Made by a program: the position numbers and the translations under genes
Source: a bacterium
Lineage (GTDB): Bacteria; Verrucomicrobiota; Verrucomicrobiia; Limisphaerales; UBA11358
Assembly (NCBI GenBank): GCA_021817945.1
Contig: JAKAFL010000024.1
Coordinates: 1 to 53,027 of the forward strand
Direction: 5' to 3'
DNA length: 53,027 nucleotides
Notes under the pieces: model-generated
Databases searched by the model: none
What the model was told of the DNA's origin: nothing
What the model saw: only the letters and a program-made list of their open reading frames with translations
Part shown: one piece after another, positions 26,951-36,292 of the stretch
Numbering within the stretch: position 1 is the first letter of the stretch
How the letters are laid out: every line of letters starts with the position of its first letter

Positions 26951-27466
26951 TTATTTAAGGCAATCCTTCAAACGAAACTTGAGGTAAAACAATGGTGATT
27001 GGGCGAAAATGGAAGCGTTCGAGACCCATTTCTGCCATTTCCGCCTGAATATCTCGATTAAAAATGAAACATTTTCCTGAAGTTCCAGCGTATCCGCCTG
27101 CCCTTTCAGCTTCGCGCCTGAAACCAATGCGCCATGCAACACCGGGATGATCCCATTTAAGCCCGCAATATAACCTTCAGTGGATTCTGTCCGGACAGAA
27201 TAGGGTGTTGACTTGCTGTTATGACCTCCCCGGATATGTCTGCACGCGACAGCCGTCTTAACCAGCATGTCCATTGTTGCCCGTTTGATTGGATTGCAGC
27301 CAAGATTTTCCCAACCTTGCATGCTTTCCAGATATAACAAGGCTCCGTTGGGGTTGTGGCCGTTGGCAGTTTGAGGCTTATGAGGATGATGACGTAAATG
27401 CTGATGCCACCTCAATCCAGAAATAATCTTCAAAATCAGACTCCTTGAAATCTGCCAAAACATCAA
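26951..27466 (-). CDS. Possible hypothetical protein
   Basis: A 171-residue open frame without recognisable domains. It contains a repeated Lys/Gly/Asn-rich stretch (GHNSKSTPYSVRTESTEG) and no signal peptide. Length and position between the symporter and the secreted 968-residue gene make it possible but not convincing. The neighbouring 26766-26950 and 27467-27642 hold no gene I can support. The region contains an 18-bp palindrome at 27184-27201 inside this frame. Confidence 0.2.
   Translation of the reverse strand: MMFWQISRSLILKIISGLRWHQHLRHHPHKPQTANGHNPNGALLYLESMQGWENLGCNPIKRATMDMLVKTAVACRHIRGGHNSKSTPYSVRTESTEGYIAGLNGIIPVLHGALVSGAKLKGQADTLELQENVSFLIEIFRRKWQKWVSNASIFAQSPLFYLKFRLKDCLK
27184..27201. 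promoter_or_regulatory. 18-bp perfect palindrome
   Basis: attctgtccggacagaat is a perfect inverted repeat with no spacer. Such dyads are typical operator sites for dimeric repressors. It lies 490 bp downstream of the end of the 968-residue gene, away from any confident start codon, so its role is unclear. Confidence 0.3.
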
Positions 27467-27642
27467 GCCCTGATCAGCTTCATCATACTTTTCATGCGGG
27501 TCACGACTGGCGGCGGCTGTTGACTGGAACGGCGTTTAGCCCCGAGCCATCTTCAGGTTCGATCGCGCGATGATATCGCTTGCCAAGATGGTCGTGGATT
27601 ATTACCGGGCATTCACAGCATCACGCCGAAAGGTTCCCCCCC

Positions 27643-27677
27643 AAAAAAACGCGGAGGAACCGCAATGGTTCCCCCGC
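27643..27677 (-). terminator. Rho-independent terminator of the 968-residue gene
   Basis: On the minus strand a GC-rich stem (gcgggggaacc/ggttcctccgc with one mismatch, 11 bp, 5-nt loop) is followed by seven Ts. It starts 17 nt after the stop codon of the 27695-30601 gene. Confidence 0.85.
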
Positions 27678-27694
27678 GCACATGTTTTCAAAAA

Positions 27695-30601
27695 TTAGTG
27701 TGTTTCCACGAGCCTGAAAAATTGTGCCGACTGGTTGTTCAACGGGAGCGTTACGATGTTATTTTGGCCTTGGGCCACCGCAGGCGTGGCAACGACACTC
27801 CACGCACCGCCTACAAGTTGCGTGCATGATTCAAGTTCGTAAGCCGACTGAGTTCCGGCGGGCCAGGAGATGACGGCGTTGCCACCGCCGGCCGCAATTC
27901 CCAAACCAACTTGCGGCACGAGTTGAGATGGAAGCGTTGGAGTAATCGTGGGGAGTCCCGGGGCTCGGACCAGGAAATAATCCACGTCAAAATCCATGAT
28001 GGTCCCGGCACCCCATCCGGCACGGATAGCTGCATAACCACTACGGGTCGCATCACCACCCGGCAAGGGATCTTTGAACGAGAATTGCCAATTCGCCGGC
28101 TCCGGGGTTGATCCATCCCCCGGCCATGCCTTGACTGATATGATTCCTCCGGGATTGCTGCTCGTGGCGGGGTTAGTGTCCAAAGTCTGGGAAATCCGCA
28201 ACCAATAGGACTGGCCTACCTGCCATTTCAAATTAAATTCGTCCTCGTTCGTGCCGCTAATAGCCGGTTCATCGGCGACAAAATCACTGCAACTCATCAT
28301 AAAAGGATAGTTGTTGGTGGAACTCGCATAACCGGATGGAACCGTGCGTACGCAGTCTCCCCCCTCGGGAACTGAAATATATGGATCTGGTGAAACCCCA
28401 ACCGCGACCCCAGCCAGACTGCTTCCGCTGAAGTTCGAATTTTTGATGGTGAAATGGATCAGGGCATCCTCCACCGGTCCGCGGTACGCCGGATTTACAT
28501 AAATCAGGTAGTTGGGGTCCCAATAATTAGCCGGCGTGGTGGACAAGGTATTGGCGTGAACGTGCAAAACGCCGTTTGACTGAACAAACACCTGTGAGAA
28601 CACGTAGTTTGACTGGGTCGAATCATCATTCACCGCACCTGATTGCCAAAAGGGGCTGAGCTGGCTGCCGGAAAATGTGTCTTGTGCGGCATTGGTTGCC
28701 AAACCGATTCCCAGAGGCACATTGATGGGCACGGTAATCAAGGCCATCGAATTGGTGGCCACGGGCAATTGGCCAAAATTATTCGCGACGCCGTTGACGG
28801 TTAATGTTTTGGCACTATTGATGCCGGGATTCACAGTCAATATCACCGACGTTGAATCATCGGGATTCAAGATGGCTGAGACCACTGAAACGCCAGGAAT
28901 GTTATAGTTGGCCAAGCTGGAAACCGAGGGCGGATACAGCGGGGCATTGAATTGCACCAATACCTCGTTGGCGTTCGTGACGTTTCTTTCAGCGGCGACG
29001 AGCACCGCCGGAGTCGGTGTGTTATTGATCGAGCAATTAAATCCGACTTGTGAGGCAGGCTGCCCAGCAGTGCCCACTTGAAACTCCACCACATCTCCTG
29101 CGTTTAGCGTCTTCTGAAAGCCAAAGTTGTTGTAGGTTGACTCAGCGGCCGTCGTGCGAGGCACTTCAATACCGCCTGTACTGTCCACGATTGAGTATGC
29201 AAATCCGGGATTGTTAGACGCTGGCAGGAAATCACCCGAAAAATTATAGGTTCCGGCCGCGGGGGCAGTCCAAGTCACGATGCTGGCAATGCCGTCCGAA
29301 AATGGCACACCCAAATATGCCGGAACCAAAAACAAACCGCCATCGTTGGCATAGGGCGTTCCATATCCCGGAGCTCCAGGATACCAGGCATTGCCGTATT
29401 CACCCACAAGCACTCCCCAACCGTTGTCATCACCATACCTGGCGAATCCAGTGCCCCCCGTAGAATCCCACGCATCCCCGCTCCCATTACTGACATTTGT
29501 CACACCGCCACCGATCTGGCCTTGCCCGGGACCCAGGGGCTGGTAGTTTGCCATGGCTAGGAGAACCTCGCCCAGGCTGGTATTATTCCCCGAACCGAAA
29601 TAGCTTCCAATATTGGTTGGGTATCCACCGTAACCATTAACGTTGGCAGCATAATATCCCCAAGACTGGCCAGTAAACGAAGGTGTGGCGGGAAAAGGAG
29701 GAACGCTGGGGAGGCTGTGATTTGCGAAATTGGTCGAATCCCAATAGAAGTCCCCATATGCATTCCAGTCGGTAATTTTTACCAACTGGACATTCGCGTT
29801 AAATCCAACTTGGGCGGGCGCTTGATAGTCGGAACCGACCTGGAATTCAACCACATCACCGGCATGATACGTATTGGTAAAAGAGTAAGCATAAAAGTTG
29901 CCCGAAGTGCCGACGGTTCGGGGAACCTCCACGCCGCCAAGACTGTCGACAACCGCAAACGAATTTCCTGGATTGTTGGCTGCAATAAGAAAACTGCAAT
30001 TAAACACATACGTGGCATCGCACGGGGCTGTCCAGGTGACAACATTGCCAATCCCTTCGCCGCCCGCGTTGCCCAACCACGCAGGCACCAACCACATGCC
30101 TGAGTCGTTGGCGTGGGTAGTGCCATACCCTGGTGCCCCGGGATACCAAGCCTGGGAATATACCCCCACATCCGTACCCCAACTCTGATTGTCGCTATAG
30201 CGTGTCAATCCCGTGCCACCAATGGCGTCCCATGCGTCGGCACAGCCTGCCACGTTACCCAACTGTCCCTCGCCAGGTCCCAAAGGCTGATAATCCGCCA
30301 AGGCATAAAGCACCTGATTCAAGGAGGCATTGCCACCGGGGCCAAAATAGGTGCCGATTTGGGCGGGATACCCATTGACCTGGTTGATATTGCAATCGTA
30401 ATAGCCCCATGCCTGCCCGGCCGCGCTGGGTGTTTGCGGCCAGGGCGGAAGGGATGGAGAGCTATTGTTGATAAAATAGTTCGTGTTGAAATAGAAGTCG
30501 TTGTATGCATTCCAATTTGTAACCTGTCCGCGGGACAGGAATGAAACGGAAAGAATTAGGTTAATCAGGATTATTCGAGTTAGCGTTTTCATATATGTCA
30601 T
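27695..30601 (-). CDS. Large secreted protein with duplicated N-terminal domain
   Basis: A 968-residue protein with a signal peptide (ILINLILSVSFLSRGQ). It has two copies of a 250-residue domain, about 28-285 and 286-540, sharing WNAYNDFY ... YQPLGPG, WYPGAPGYG and GDVVEFQVG. An Ig-like region (about 545-640) and a lectin-like segment (645-890, DTFSGSQLSPFW ...) follow, then a C-terminal module (ISWPAGTQSAYELESCTQL ... QFFRL) of the type found at the end of many verrucomicrobial secreted proteins. No catalytic motif is recognised. The domain looks carbohydrate- or surface-binding. A truncated copy of the domain start lies at 38359-38634. The strong terminator supports the 3' end. Confidence 0.83.
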   Translation of the reverse strand: MTYMKTLTRIILINLILSVSFLSRGQVTNWNAYNDFYFNTNYFINNSSPSLPPWPQTPSAAGQAWGYYDCNINQVNGYPAQIGTYFGPGGNASLNQVLYALADYQPLGPGEGQLGNVAGCADAWDAIGGTGLTRYSDNQSWGTDVGVYSQAWYPGAPGYGTTHANDSGMWLVPAWLGNAGGEGIGNVVTWTAPCDATYVFNCSFLIAANNPGNSFAVVDSLGGVEVPRTVGTSGNFYAYSFTNTYHAGDVVEFQVGSDYQAPAQVGFNANVQLVKITDWNAYGDFYWDSTNFANHSLPSVPPFPATPSFTGQSWGYYAANVNGYGGYPTNIGSYFGSGNNTSLGEVLLAMANYQPLGPGQGQIGGGVTNVSNGSGDAWDSTGGTGFARYGDDNGWGVLVGEYGNAWYPGAPGYGTPYANDGGLFLVPAYLGVPFSDGIASIVTWTAPAAGTYNFSGDFLPASNNPGFAYSIVDSTGGIEVPRTTAAESTYNNFGFQKTLNAGDVVEFQVGTAGQPASQVGFNCSINNTPTPAVLVAAERNVTNANEVLVQFNAPLYPPSVSSLANYNIPGVSVVSAILNPDDSTSVILTVNPGINSAKTLTVNGVANNFGQLPVATNSMALITVPINVPLGIGLATNAAQDTFSGSQLSPFWQSGAVNDDSTQSNYVFSQVFVQSNGVLHVHANTLSTTPANYWDPNYLIYVNPAYRGPVEDALIHFTIKNSNFSGSSLAGVAVGVSPDPYISVPEGGDCVRTVPSGYASSTNNYPFMMSCSDFVADEPAISGTNEDEFNLKWQVGQSYWLRISQTLDTNPATSSNPGGIISVKAWPGDGSTPEPANWQFSFKDPLPGGDATRSGYAAIRAGWGAGTIMDFDVDYFLVRAPGLPTITPTLPSQLVPQVGLGIAAGGGNAVISWPAGTQSAYELESCTQLVGGAWSVVATPAVAQGQNNIVTLPLNNQSAQFFRLVETH

Positions 30602-31261
30602 TTATAATTACTGCTGTTTGTGGCACATCGGGAGCGTGGACATATTCCGCCAAACAAGCCATAACGAGCTACCAAAAATCGTCGAAAAACAGTCGTTTTT
30701 GTCTTTCAAGCAACATTAGTGATACTTAATGTTTTTTGCAATCCGCCTTTTTCTTTAGCAGCCATAATGAGTGTCGTCCTGGCAAAATGCCATCCATCAA
30801 GCTTGCAATCCTCCCCAAACAGATTATTTGCACGCTTTTCGTGGGAATTTTACAAATCCAATCTGGTCAAAACTGGTACCCTAGTTTTATTTTTCACGCC
30901 TTTTAATAAATCGGTTTGACTAAACCATCTTAATTTTGTTTTTGTAAAACAGCCGTGACAATTCAACCAACCCAGCCCACTTTTGTCATGAAACGACTTC
31001 TTTATTCATCAATGGCAGCCACCTCCAAAATTCTTTGGCTTGTTTCGATGAGGTCTGCGGAATCGTTGATCCAACCAAAACTGAAAGCACAACAAAAATG
31101 ATTTCCCGAGTTTTTCAAAGTCGAAACGATCGAGCGAATTTCTGCGGTTCCTGGATGCGCCCCCTTTCGGATCACAAGCCGTGCTTTCCTGGCAATTCAT
31201 TAAAGCGGTTGCGCAGACCCTTTAACTCCACCCTGTTTACCCATCTACCCGCCAGATGTAA
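30602..31261. other. Intergenic region, no supported gene
   Basis: About 660 nt between the divergent 968-residue gene (minus) and the P-loop kinase (plus). Reading frames exist on both strands but none has a recognisable motif, signal or close start context. AT-rich stretches around 30602-30760 and 30850-30960 could contain promoters for the minus-strand gene. I see no hairpin with a T-run. Confidence 0.5.
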
Positions 31262-31345
31262 AATGATCCTGGACTGGAAGGGCCTCGCTGGGAGGGCGCC
31301 CATTTTTCCAACCACGATCTGATTGCGAAATGGCTGATCGAATCC

Positions 31346-31966
31346 TTGGTCCGACAACCTGTAAATTTGCCTGTGAACTTTAATCCTGCACTTGTTCTGC
31401 TGGGGGGCGGTCCAGCCTCCGGCAAGAGCCGGATTGCGCTTCAAATTGTTAAGTCAGCGGCCAACGCTATGTTGCTTGACAAGGACTTGTTATTCAGCGA
31501 TTGGGTCGAAGCTCTGCTGGCTGCTCGCGGCCTTCCTTCTGACCGAGATAGTGAAATCTATTGGAAGGAAATCCGACCGCTTGAATATAAATCCTTAGAA
31601 AGATTGGCAATGTCCCACCTGAGTATGCGAAAAATTGTCGTCATCGACGCTCCTCTTCGCCCCGAACTCAATGATCCGGCCTGGGTGAGACGATTAGAGC
31701 AGAATTGCCGCAGTTTAGGTGCCATATTGATCCCCGCCTGGGTGGAAATTAGTGAACAATGCGCCCGTCAACGCATGCAGAATCGGTATGAAGCACGCGA
31801 CCAGTGGAAATTGTCCCACTGGGAGGAGTTTATCCGCCGCCAGTCTTATCGTGCGCCAAGCGAGGCCTCTCTCATCATTCAAAATGATGAACCGCAAACT
31901 CCGGATGCAGCGGCGCGCTTGGTTTTAAAAGCCCTTAAATCGGCTTTTCACACTGGTTCACGATGA
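31346..31966 (+). CDS. P-loop kinase/ATPase, possibly 5'-damaged
   Basis: The 206-residue frame has a Walker A loop (LLGGGPASGKSR) and an IDAPLRPE segment. Its pattern resembles the zeta-toxin/AAA_33-type small-molecule kinases. The frame has no ATG: the nearest usable start is TTG at 31346. The same frame is open back to 31262 and reads plausible protein there (WEGAHFSNHDLIAKWLIESL), so the true start may have been lost by mutation or lie in another frame. It ends 9 nt into the convergent SDR gene, so the 3' ends overlap. Function unknown; a role as an independent phosphotransferase is possible. Confidence 0.6.
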   Translation: MVRQPVNLPVNFNPALVLLGGGPASGKSRIALQIVKSAANAMLLDKDLLFSDWVEALLAARGLPSDRDSEIYWKEIRPLEYKSLERLAMSHLSMRKIVVIDAPLRPELNDPAWVRRLEQNCRSLGAILIPAWVEISEQCARQRMQNRYEARDQWKLSHWEEFIRRQSYRAPSEASLIIQNDEPQTPDAAARLVLKALKSAFHTGSR

Positions 31967-32704
31967 CAAAAAGCCGCCATCCACCGGAATGATAGCGCCA
32001 CTGATGAAGTCTGAGGCGTGTGAAGCTAAAAATATCGCGGTTCCTTGGACGTCATCCGGCCTCCCGAATCTTCCGATGGGCATGCGCGACGCAAAATAAT
32101 CGCGCCGCGCGGGGTTGTTTTTGATTCCCTCCGTCATTTCTGTCTCAATGAGGCCGGGCGCAATGGCGTTCACATTGATCCCGCGGCCAATCCATTCGTT
32201 TGCGAGCGCCTTGGTCAGTTGCGCGAGGCCACCTTTGCTCGCAGCGTAAGCGGGAATTTTATTCCCTCCCGAAAAGGACATGACCGAAGCCATGTTGATT
32301 ATTTTTCCATACCCCTTTCTCAGCATGATTCGTCCCCCCAACTGGCATAAATGAAATACGGTACCAAGGTTCGTTGACAGCATGCGATCCCAGATCTCCA
32401 AGGGCACGCTTTCCGCCTCATGCACAAATGTCATCCCATGGTTGTTAATCAGGATATCCAAAGTTCCCAGTTGCGCCACCAGGTCTGCGAACACCTGCTC
32501 CAACTGCGCTCGATCGGTCAGGTCAGCCTGGCCCGCCAAAAAGCCATCCTCCCGCGCAATGTCGAATACCCGCGCGGATCGCGAAATAACCGCGACTTTT
32601 GCCCCGGCTTCCCGCAACCCCAAGGCGATTGATCGCCCCAAGCCACGCGGACTGCCGACACCCGTGACGATTGCCTTTTGGCCCGTCAAATCAAACATTT
32701 TCAT
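31958..32704 (-). CDS. Short-chain dehydrogenase/reductase
   Basis: A 248-residue classical SDR: VGSPRGLGRSIAL replaces the typical TGxxxGxG, with Arg-Gly-Leu-Gly kept. NNHGMTFVHE, INMASVMSFSGG, YAASKGGLAQL (Tyr-x-x-x-Lys) and NAIAPGLIETEM follow the family. It probably acts on a sugar alcohol, gluconate or other keto-sugar acid, since gluconate-5-dehydrogenase-like SDRs share this pattern. The gene begins 25 nt downstream of the 1187-residue GH36-like gene in the same direction. Its 3' end overlaps the kinase on the other strand by 9 nt. Confidence 0.88.
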   Translation of the reverse strand: MKMFDLTGQKAIVTGVGSPRGLGRSIALGLREAGAKVAVISRSARVFDIAREDGFLAGQADLTDRAQLEQVFADLVAQLGTLDILINNHGMTFVHEAESVPLEIWDRMLSTNLGTVFHLCQLGGRIMLRKGYGKIINMASVMSFSGGNKIPAYAASKGGLAQLTKALANEWIGRGINVNAIAPGLIETEMTEGIKNNPARRDYFASRMPIGRFGRPDDVQGTAIFLASHASDFISGAIIPVDGGFLSS

Positions 32705-32728
32705 GGCGATGGGCTGGGTTTGCTGCGG

Positions 32729-35700
32729 TCAATAATCCAGCCGGTAAAACATATTGCCGCTCAGCGGGTTGAGGACGACTGTTTCATTCGTTCCACTCAT
32801 TACAACGGCATTTGAAGCGATCGTCCAGTGAATTAAGTCGGGGCTTTGTTGCAAACTTGTTCCGGTTCCCGCGTACGCCGGCCAACTAAGCTGCCATTGC
32901 TGGCCCTGATTTATGATGCTCAGGCTGGCGACCGGTGGTGGAGCATAATAGGGAATGATCGACCCGTAGGTGGCGAAGTTGCTGTTCGACGCTACCGTCA
33001 AATACTCTGCTTGTAACCAAGCCGAAGAGCGGGCCACATTTGAAATCCTGACTTCGTCGATGTTGCCGGGAAAATTGTAGGTGGAATCATTGTTATGATA
33101 ACCTGCCAAGGCACCAAAGCACAATTCGTTGGTTGTCGTATTGATGGGCCCCGACCCGGTCCCCTGATTGGATGGAATTCCATCATAATAAAGGGCTACC
33201 TCATTCAGATCGCTGGAACCGGGCGGCAACACAGCGGCAACAAAATGCCAATGGGAATCCCAAGACCAGGGAAAAGTAAACCCGCCTCCTGCATTCTCAA
33301 CGCCCAGCGCATTCGCCATGCCGTTGCCTCCAATCCAAAGCCCAAACCGGTCGCCTAAAGCGGCATTGTCGCCATAACCAACGATCTCCTGCCCCGGAGC
33401 TGGCACCGCTGCGTTGGTCTTTTGAAACCAGGCGGAAATGGTTCGCGGACTTGCGCCGCCGGGTAAACCAAATGCGCTCGCGGTCAGATAGCCGCCGCCA
33501 AAGTTGTAACCATAACCCGCTATACCCTGTACTTGCTGTGTAATGACTCCATTAGTGACCACCAACAGACCGACAGCATGGTTTGAAGTGGAATCAATGG
33601 CGTCGCCGTTGACTTCTCCCAAATGCCAGACGCTGGAGTAACCATTTTCCCAGACTGATCCGTTCGTCAAGCATGGTTGTGGTGCAGACGCCAAATTAGT
33701 ATCACCCCAATAAACCGTGATCAGTGTATTCGAATTGAGCAAAGGCGCTTCCACCCAGACAAACGAGGATCCGTTGGTGTTCCAATTTTCGATTTCATAA
33801 TTCAGCGGTTGGGTGCGGCCCGGACTGGCGAACAGAAGATCCCAACCATGGGGTGAGGCGATTTGGCTGTAAAAAGCGCGATTGGTTGCGCCTCCTGCTC
33901 CGAAAATCAAAAGAACAGGAAAATTTGTCAGGGTATCATTATTATACCCCGAAAAGCTGACATTCATGGATTGCGTGGGGTTTGCAACCACGACCGGCAC
34001 CTTGGTTTGATTGGTGTTTCCCAATTGATCGCTCACTGTCAGTTGAGCGATATATTTTCCGGTCTTGGTGTAAACATGAGTTGGGCTTTGGTTGGTGTCG
34101 CTAGCCCCATCGCCAAACGACCATAAATAATTCACGGGAGCGCCACTGGCATCAAGCACGTTGGCATTAAACTTTGCGCCGAACGGAGCCAAGCCGGTTG
34201 AAGGATTGGCAGTGGCCGACACCCTTAATCCGGTGGCATTCGTGTAAAGGAGAAGAGCGGATCCTCTTGGATTTAACTGGAGACTGATCCCGGAGGTCAT
34301 GAGGTTACTGCCCGTAAACCAACCCAGGTCACCGGTATCAAAATTTGAAACATCGTATATCTGGCCTGGGTTCAGACCCTGCAGCTTAAAGTTCATCGAA
34401 GCCACCGGGCTGTTCGTGCGGCGAAACATCTGGACACAACCTTCGCTCGCTGCCGGCCAGTCAAATTGCCACGCCATCCACACCGAGTCGCTTTGGCTGT
34501 ACGGGGTCAGAGGGTAATAATCTCCGTTGAGCATGATCGGCGCGATCTTTCGGACTTCGTAATAGGCTTGCTGCTGAGCGGCGAGGGTTGAGGAATTCAA
34601 CCCGCCCATCCCAAAAGAAGCCATGTAGGAACTGCGAAATGAATAGGAATCAAAAAGCCCCTCACCGGTGCCTTGAAAGGGCAGCCAGGAAGAAAGTCCA
34701 TAGGTTTGACATTGTTCTCCATCAGCTGCTTCGAGGGTGTTGACCCCATTGTAGTCGCTTCGATCCAGCGGAACCGCGCGACGCATCGCCTCCAGGTCAT
34801 TGCGACGCCCGCCTGAACCGCAGCAATCAATCCTCAAGCCGGGGTTCATTGCCAGGAGGTCATCCCAAAAAGCCAAGTGGCTTTGAACATACATATTTTC
34901 CGTGATTCCCTGCCGGTTGGTTGCATCATTAGCCTGCCAGGCCGTCAGCGGTCCGTTGCCATTCATATCCTCCCGGTACCAATTAATGCCATTCGCCGTG
35001 ATCAGACTCTCAAATTGATTGGTCAACCAGTTAAAAGCGCCCGCTTGGCCCTCATTCAGGATCGCGCCTACCGTCAAGCTCGTGGCCGGCAGCAACCAGG
35101 CCGGGTTATTGGTGCCCAGAAATGAATTCGTTGTATTACCCACGCGCTCCGGCTCAAACCACAGCAGGAACTTGCAGCCCAGCGCATTCACCTGGGCGCT
35201 CGTACGATGAAAGCCATTGGGATAAACGGTCGGATCGACAATCCACGTCCCTGTGTTCAGCCACTGGTCTGCCCCGCTGTAGGGGCCGGCACCGCTGGGA
35301 TACCAGGTTGTGCCTCCGGCTCCGGCATCCCGCCATAAAATATCCGGTTGCATGCCCGCCGCAACATATGGTTGGATTTGAGCTACACTATCTCCTTGCA
35401 CCTGCCAAATGGTGCCGGGGGGGATTCCGTTGATTCGCGGGATGACGTGGTCAATGTACCAATGCCGCCAAATGTTTTGGGAGCGAACAACGTCTCCCCC
35501 CTGCCAGAACATCAACGCCATAAGGGGGCTGCGTACTTGCTCGCCCGGATTCAAGTAAAAATAAGAAGTTTGCTGTCCCGCCAATATTTTCAAGCCCGTT
35601 CCAGCGTCCCTTTGAAACGAACTCGCCCACTGACCGGGCCAGCCAACGGCCAAAATCATGCCGCCCCCGGGTTCTTGAAGATTGAAATAAGGCCACCCGG

Positions 35701-36292
35701 TGGTTCCGTCACATGACTTTCCCGAATACGAAGGCGGCGAGAAATTGTTCTTGGTCAGAGGGTTAAGCGTCAGCACATACGGAGCGTAGCTTGAGGACGA
35801 GGCTGTGTCGCCCTGGTTGCAGTTTAACGTGAACTCTGGCCCGCTGTTGGAGCGACTGAGCGTCACGTCCAGCCCTTGGATCTGCTCAAGAATGGGGGTG
35901 CTACGGGGGCCGATTGCAGAGAAATAGACCGTCCATTCCACCAGCGGATAATCTTGGTAATCAACCGCCTTACAGGTGACTTGCAGAATGCTGTTGCTCC
36001 AAGTGATCACGTGCTGGGTTCGGTTGCTGTCCAGCATTGTGTCGACCTCGGTGCGTGTCCAAGTAGGAAGCAGCATTGCCGAGGACTGTCCTCCAAAGGT
36101 AAAGGAAAATGGGGGCAGGTTCGTCCCGGTTAGCAGGTTCGCCTGAACCCAGCCATCCTTCTCCGCCATCTCCCCAGGTGCCACCGTGACAGCCGCCAAC
36201 CCCTTTTCCGCCGCCGTTGTGGCCAAAAACCCTAGGGTAACCAGCAACATGAGCGCCCGAAGATAACCCCGCGACATGTATGCGGCACTCAT
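32729..36292 (-). CDS. Secreted GH36-like glycosidase with PKD, DUF2341 and lectin domains
   Basis: The 1187-residue protein has a signal peptide followed by the N-domain VTVAPGEMAEKDGWVQANLL and the GH36-like barrel. Asp442 (WYREDMNGNG) is the nucleophile and Asp513 (RSDYNG) the acid/base. After about residue 690 come a PKD domain (VNYLWSFGDGASDTNQ), a DUF2341 segment (NVSFSGYNNDTLTNFPVLL), a LamG-like segment (GYSSVWHLGEVNGDAIDST) and a C-terminal module (LSWPAYAGTGTSLQQSPDLI ... MFYRL). The extra domains probably tether the enzyme to a polysaccharide or the cell surface. The ATG overlaps the stop of the 688-residue paralog by 4 nt. Confidence 0.9.
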   Translation of the reverse strand: MSAAYMSRGYLRALMLLVTLGFLATTAAEKGLAAVTVAPGEMAEKDGWVQANLLTGTNLPPFSFTFGGQSSAMLLPTWTRTEVDTMLDSNRTQHVITWSNSILQVTCKAVDYQDYPLVEWTVYFSAIGPRSTPILEQIQGLDVTLSRSNSGPEFTLNCNQGDTASSSSYAPYVLTLNPLTKNNFSPPSYSGKSCDGTTGWPYFNLQEPGGGMILAVGWPGQWASSFQRDAGTGLKILAGQQTSYFYLNPGEQVRSPLMALMFWQGGDVVRSQNIWRHWYIDHVIPRINGIPPGTIWQVQGDSVAQIQPYVAAGMQPDILWRDAGAGGTTWYPSGAGPYSGADQWLNTGTWIVDPTVYPNGFHRTSAQVNALGCKFLLWFEPERVGNTTNSFLGTNNPAWLLPATSLTVGAILNEGQAGAFNWLTNQFESLITANGINWYREDMNGNGPLTAWQANDATNRQGITENMYVQSHLAFWDDLLAMNPGLRIDCCGSGGRRNDLEAMRRAVPLDRSDYNGVNTLEAADGEQCQTYGLSSWLPFQGTGEGLFDSYSFRSSYMASFGMGGLNSSTLAAQQQAYYEVRKIAPIMLNGDYYPLTPYSQSDSVWMAWQFDWPAASEGCVQMFRRTNSPVASMNFKLQGLNPGQIYDVSNFDTGDLGWFTGSNLMTSGISLQLNPRGSALLLYTNATGLRVSATANPSTGLAPFGAKFNANVLDASGAPVNYLWSFGDGASDTNQSPTHVYTKTGKYIAQLTVSDQLGNTNQTKVPVVVANPTQSMNVSFSGYNNDTLTNFPVLLIFGAGGATNRAFYSQIASPHGWDLLFASPGRTQPLNYEIENWNTNGSSFVWVEAPLLNSNTLITVYWGDTNLASAPQPCLTNGSVWENGYSSVWHLGEVNGDAIDSTSNHAVGLLVVTNGVITQQVQGIAGYGYNFGGGYLTASAFGLPGGASPRTISAWFQKTNAAVPAPGQEIVGYGDNAALGDRFGLWIGGNGMANALGVENAGGGFTFPWSWDSHWHFVAAVLPPGSSDLNEVALYYDGIPSNQGTGSGPINTTTNELCFGALAGYHNNDSTYNFPGNIDEVRISNVARSSAWLQAEYLTVASNSNFATYGSIIPYYAPPPVASLSIINQGQQWQLSWPAYAGTGTSLQQSPDLIHWTIASNAVVMSGTNETVVLNPLSGNMFYRLDY
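36114..36192. repeat. 79-bp near-identical segment, copy A
   Basis: Within the signal-peptide/N-domain region of the 1187-residue gene, 77 of 79 nt are the same as 38189-38267 of the tandem paralog, while flanking sequence is clearly diverged. This points to recent gene conversion or selection on that N-terminal stretch (TVxxGEMAEKDGWVQANLL). Confidence 0.85.

Noticed and set aside
30988..31100. Plus-strand 37-residue frame starting MKRLLYSSMAATSK
   Set aside because: Short, no homology recognised, no ribosome-binding-site-like run; likely chance.
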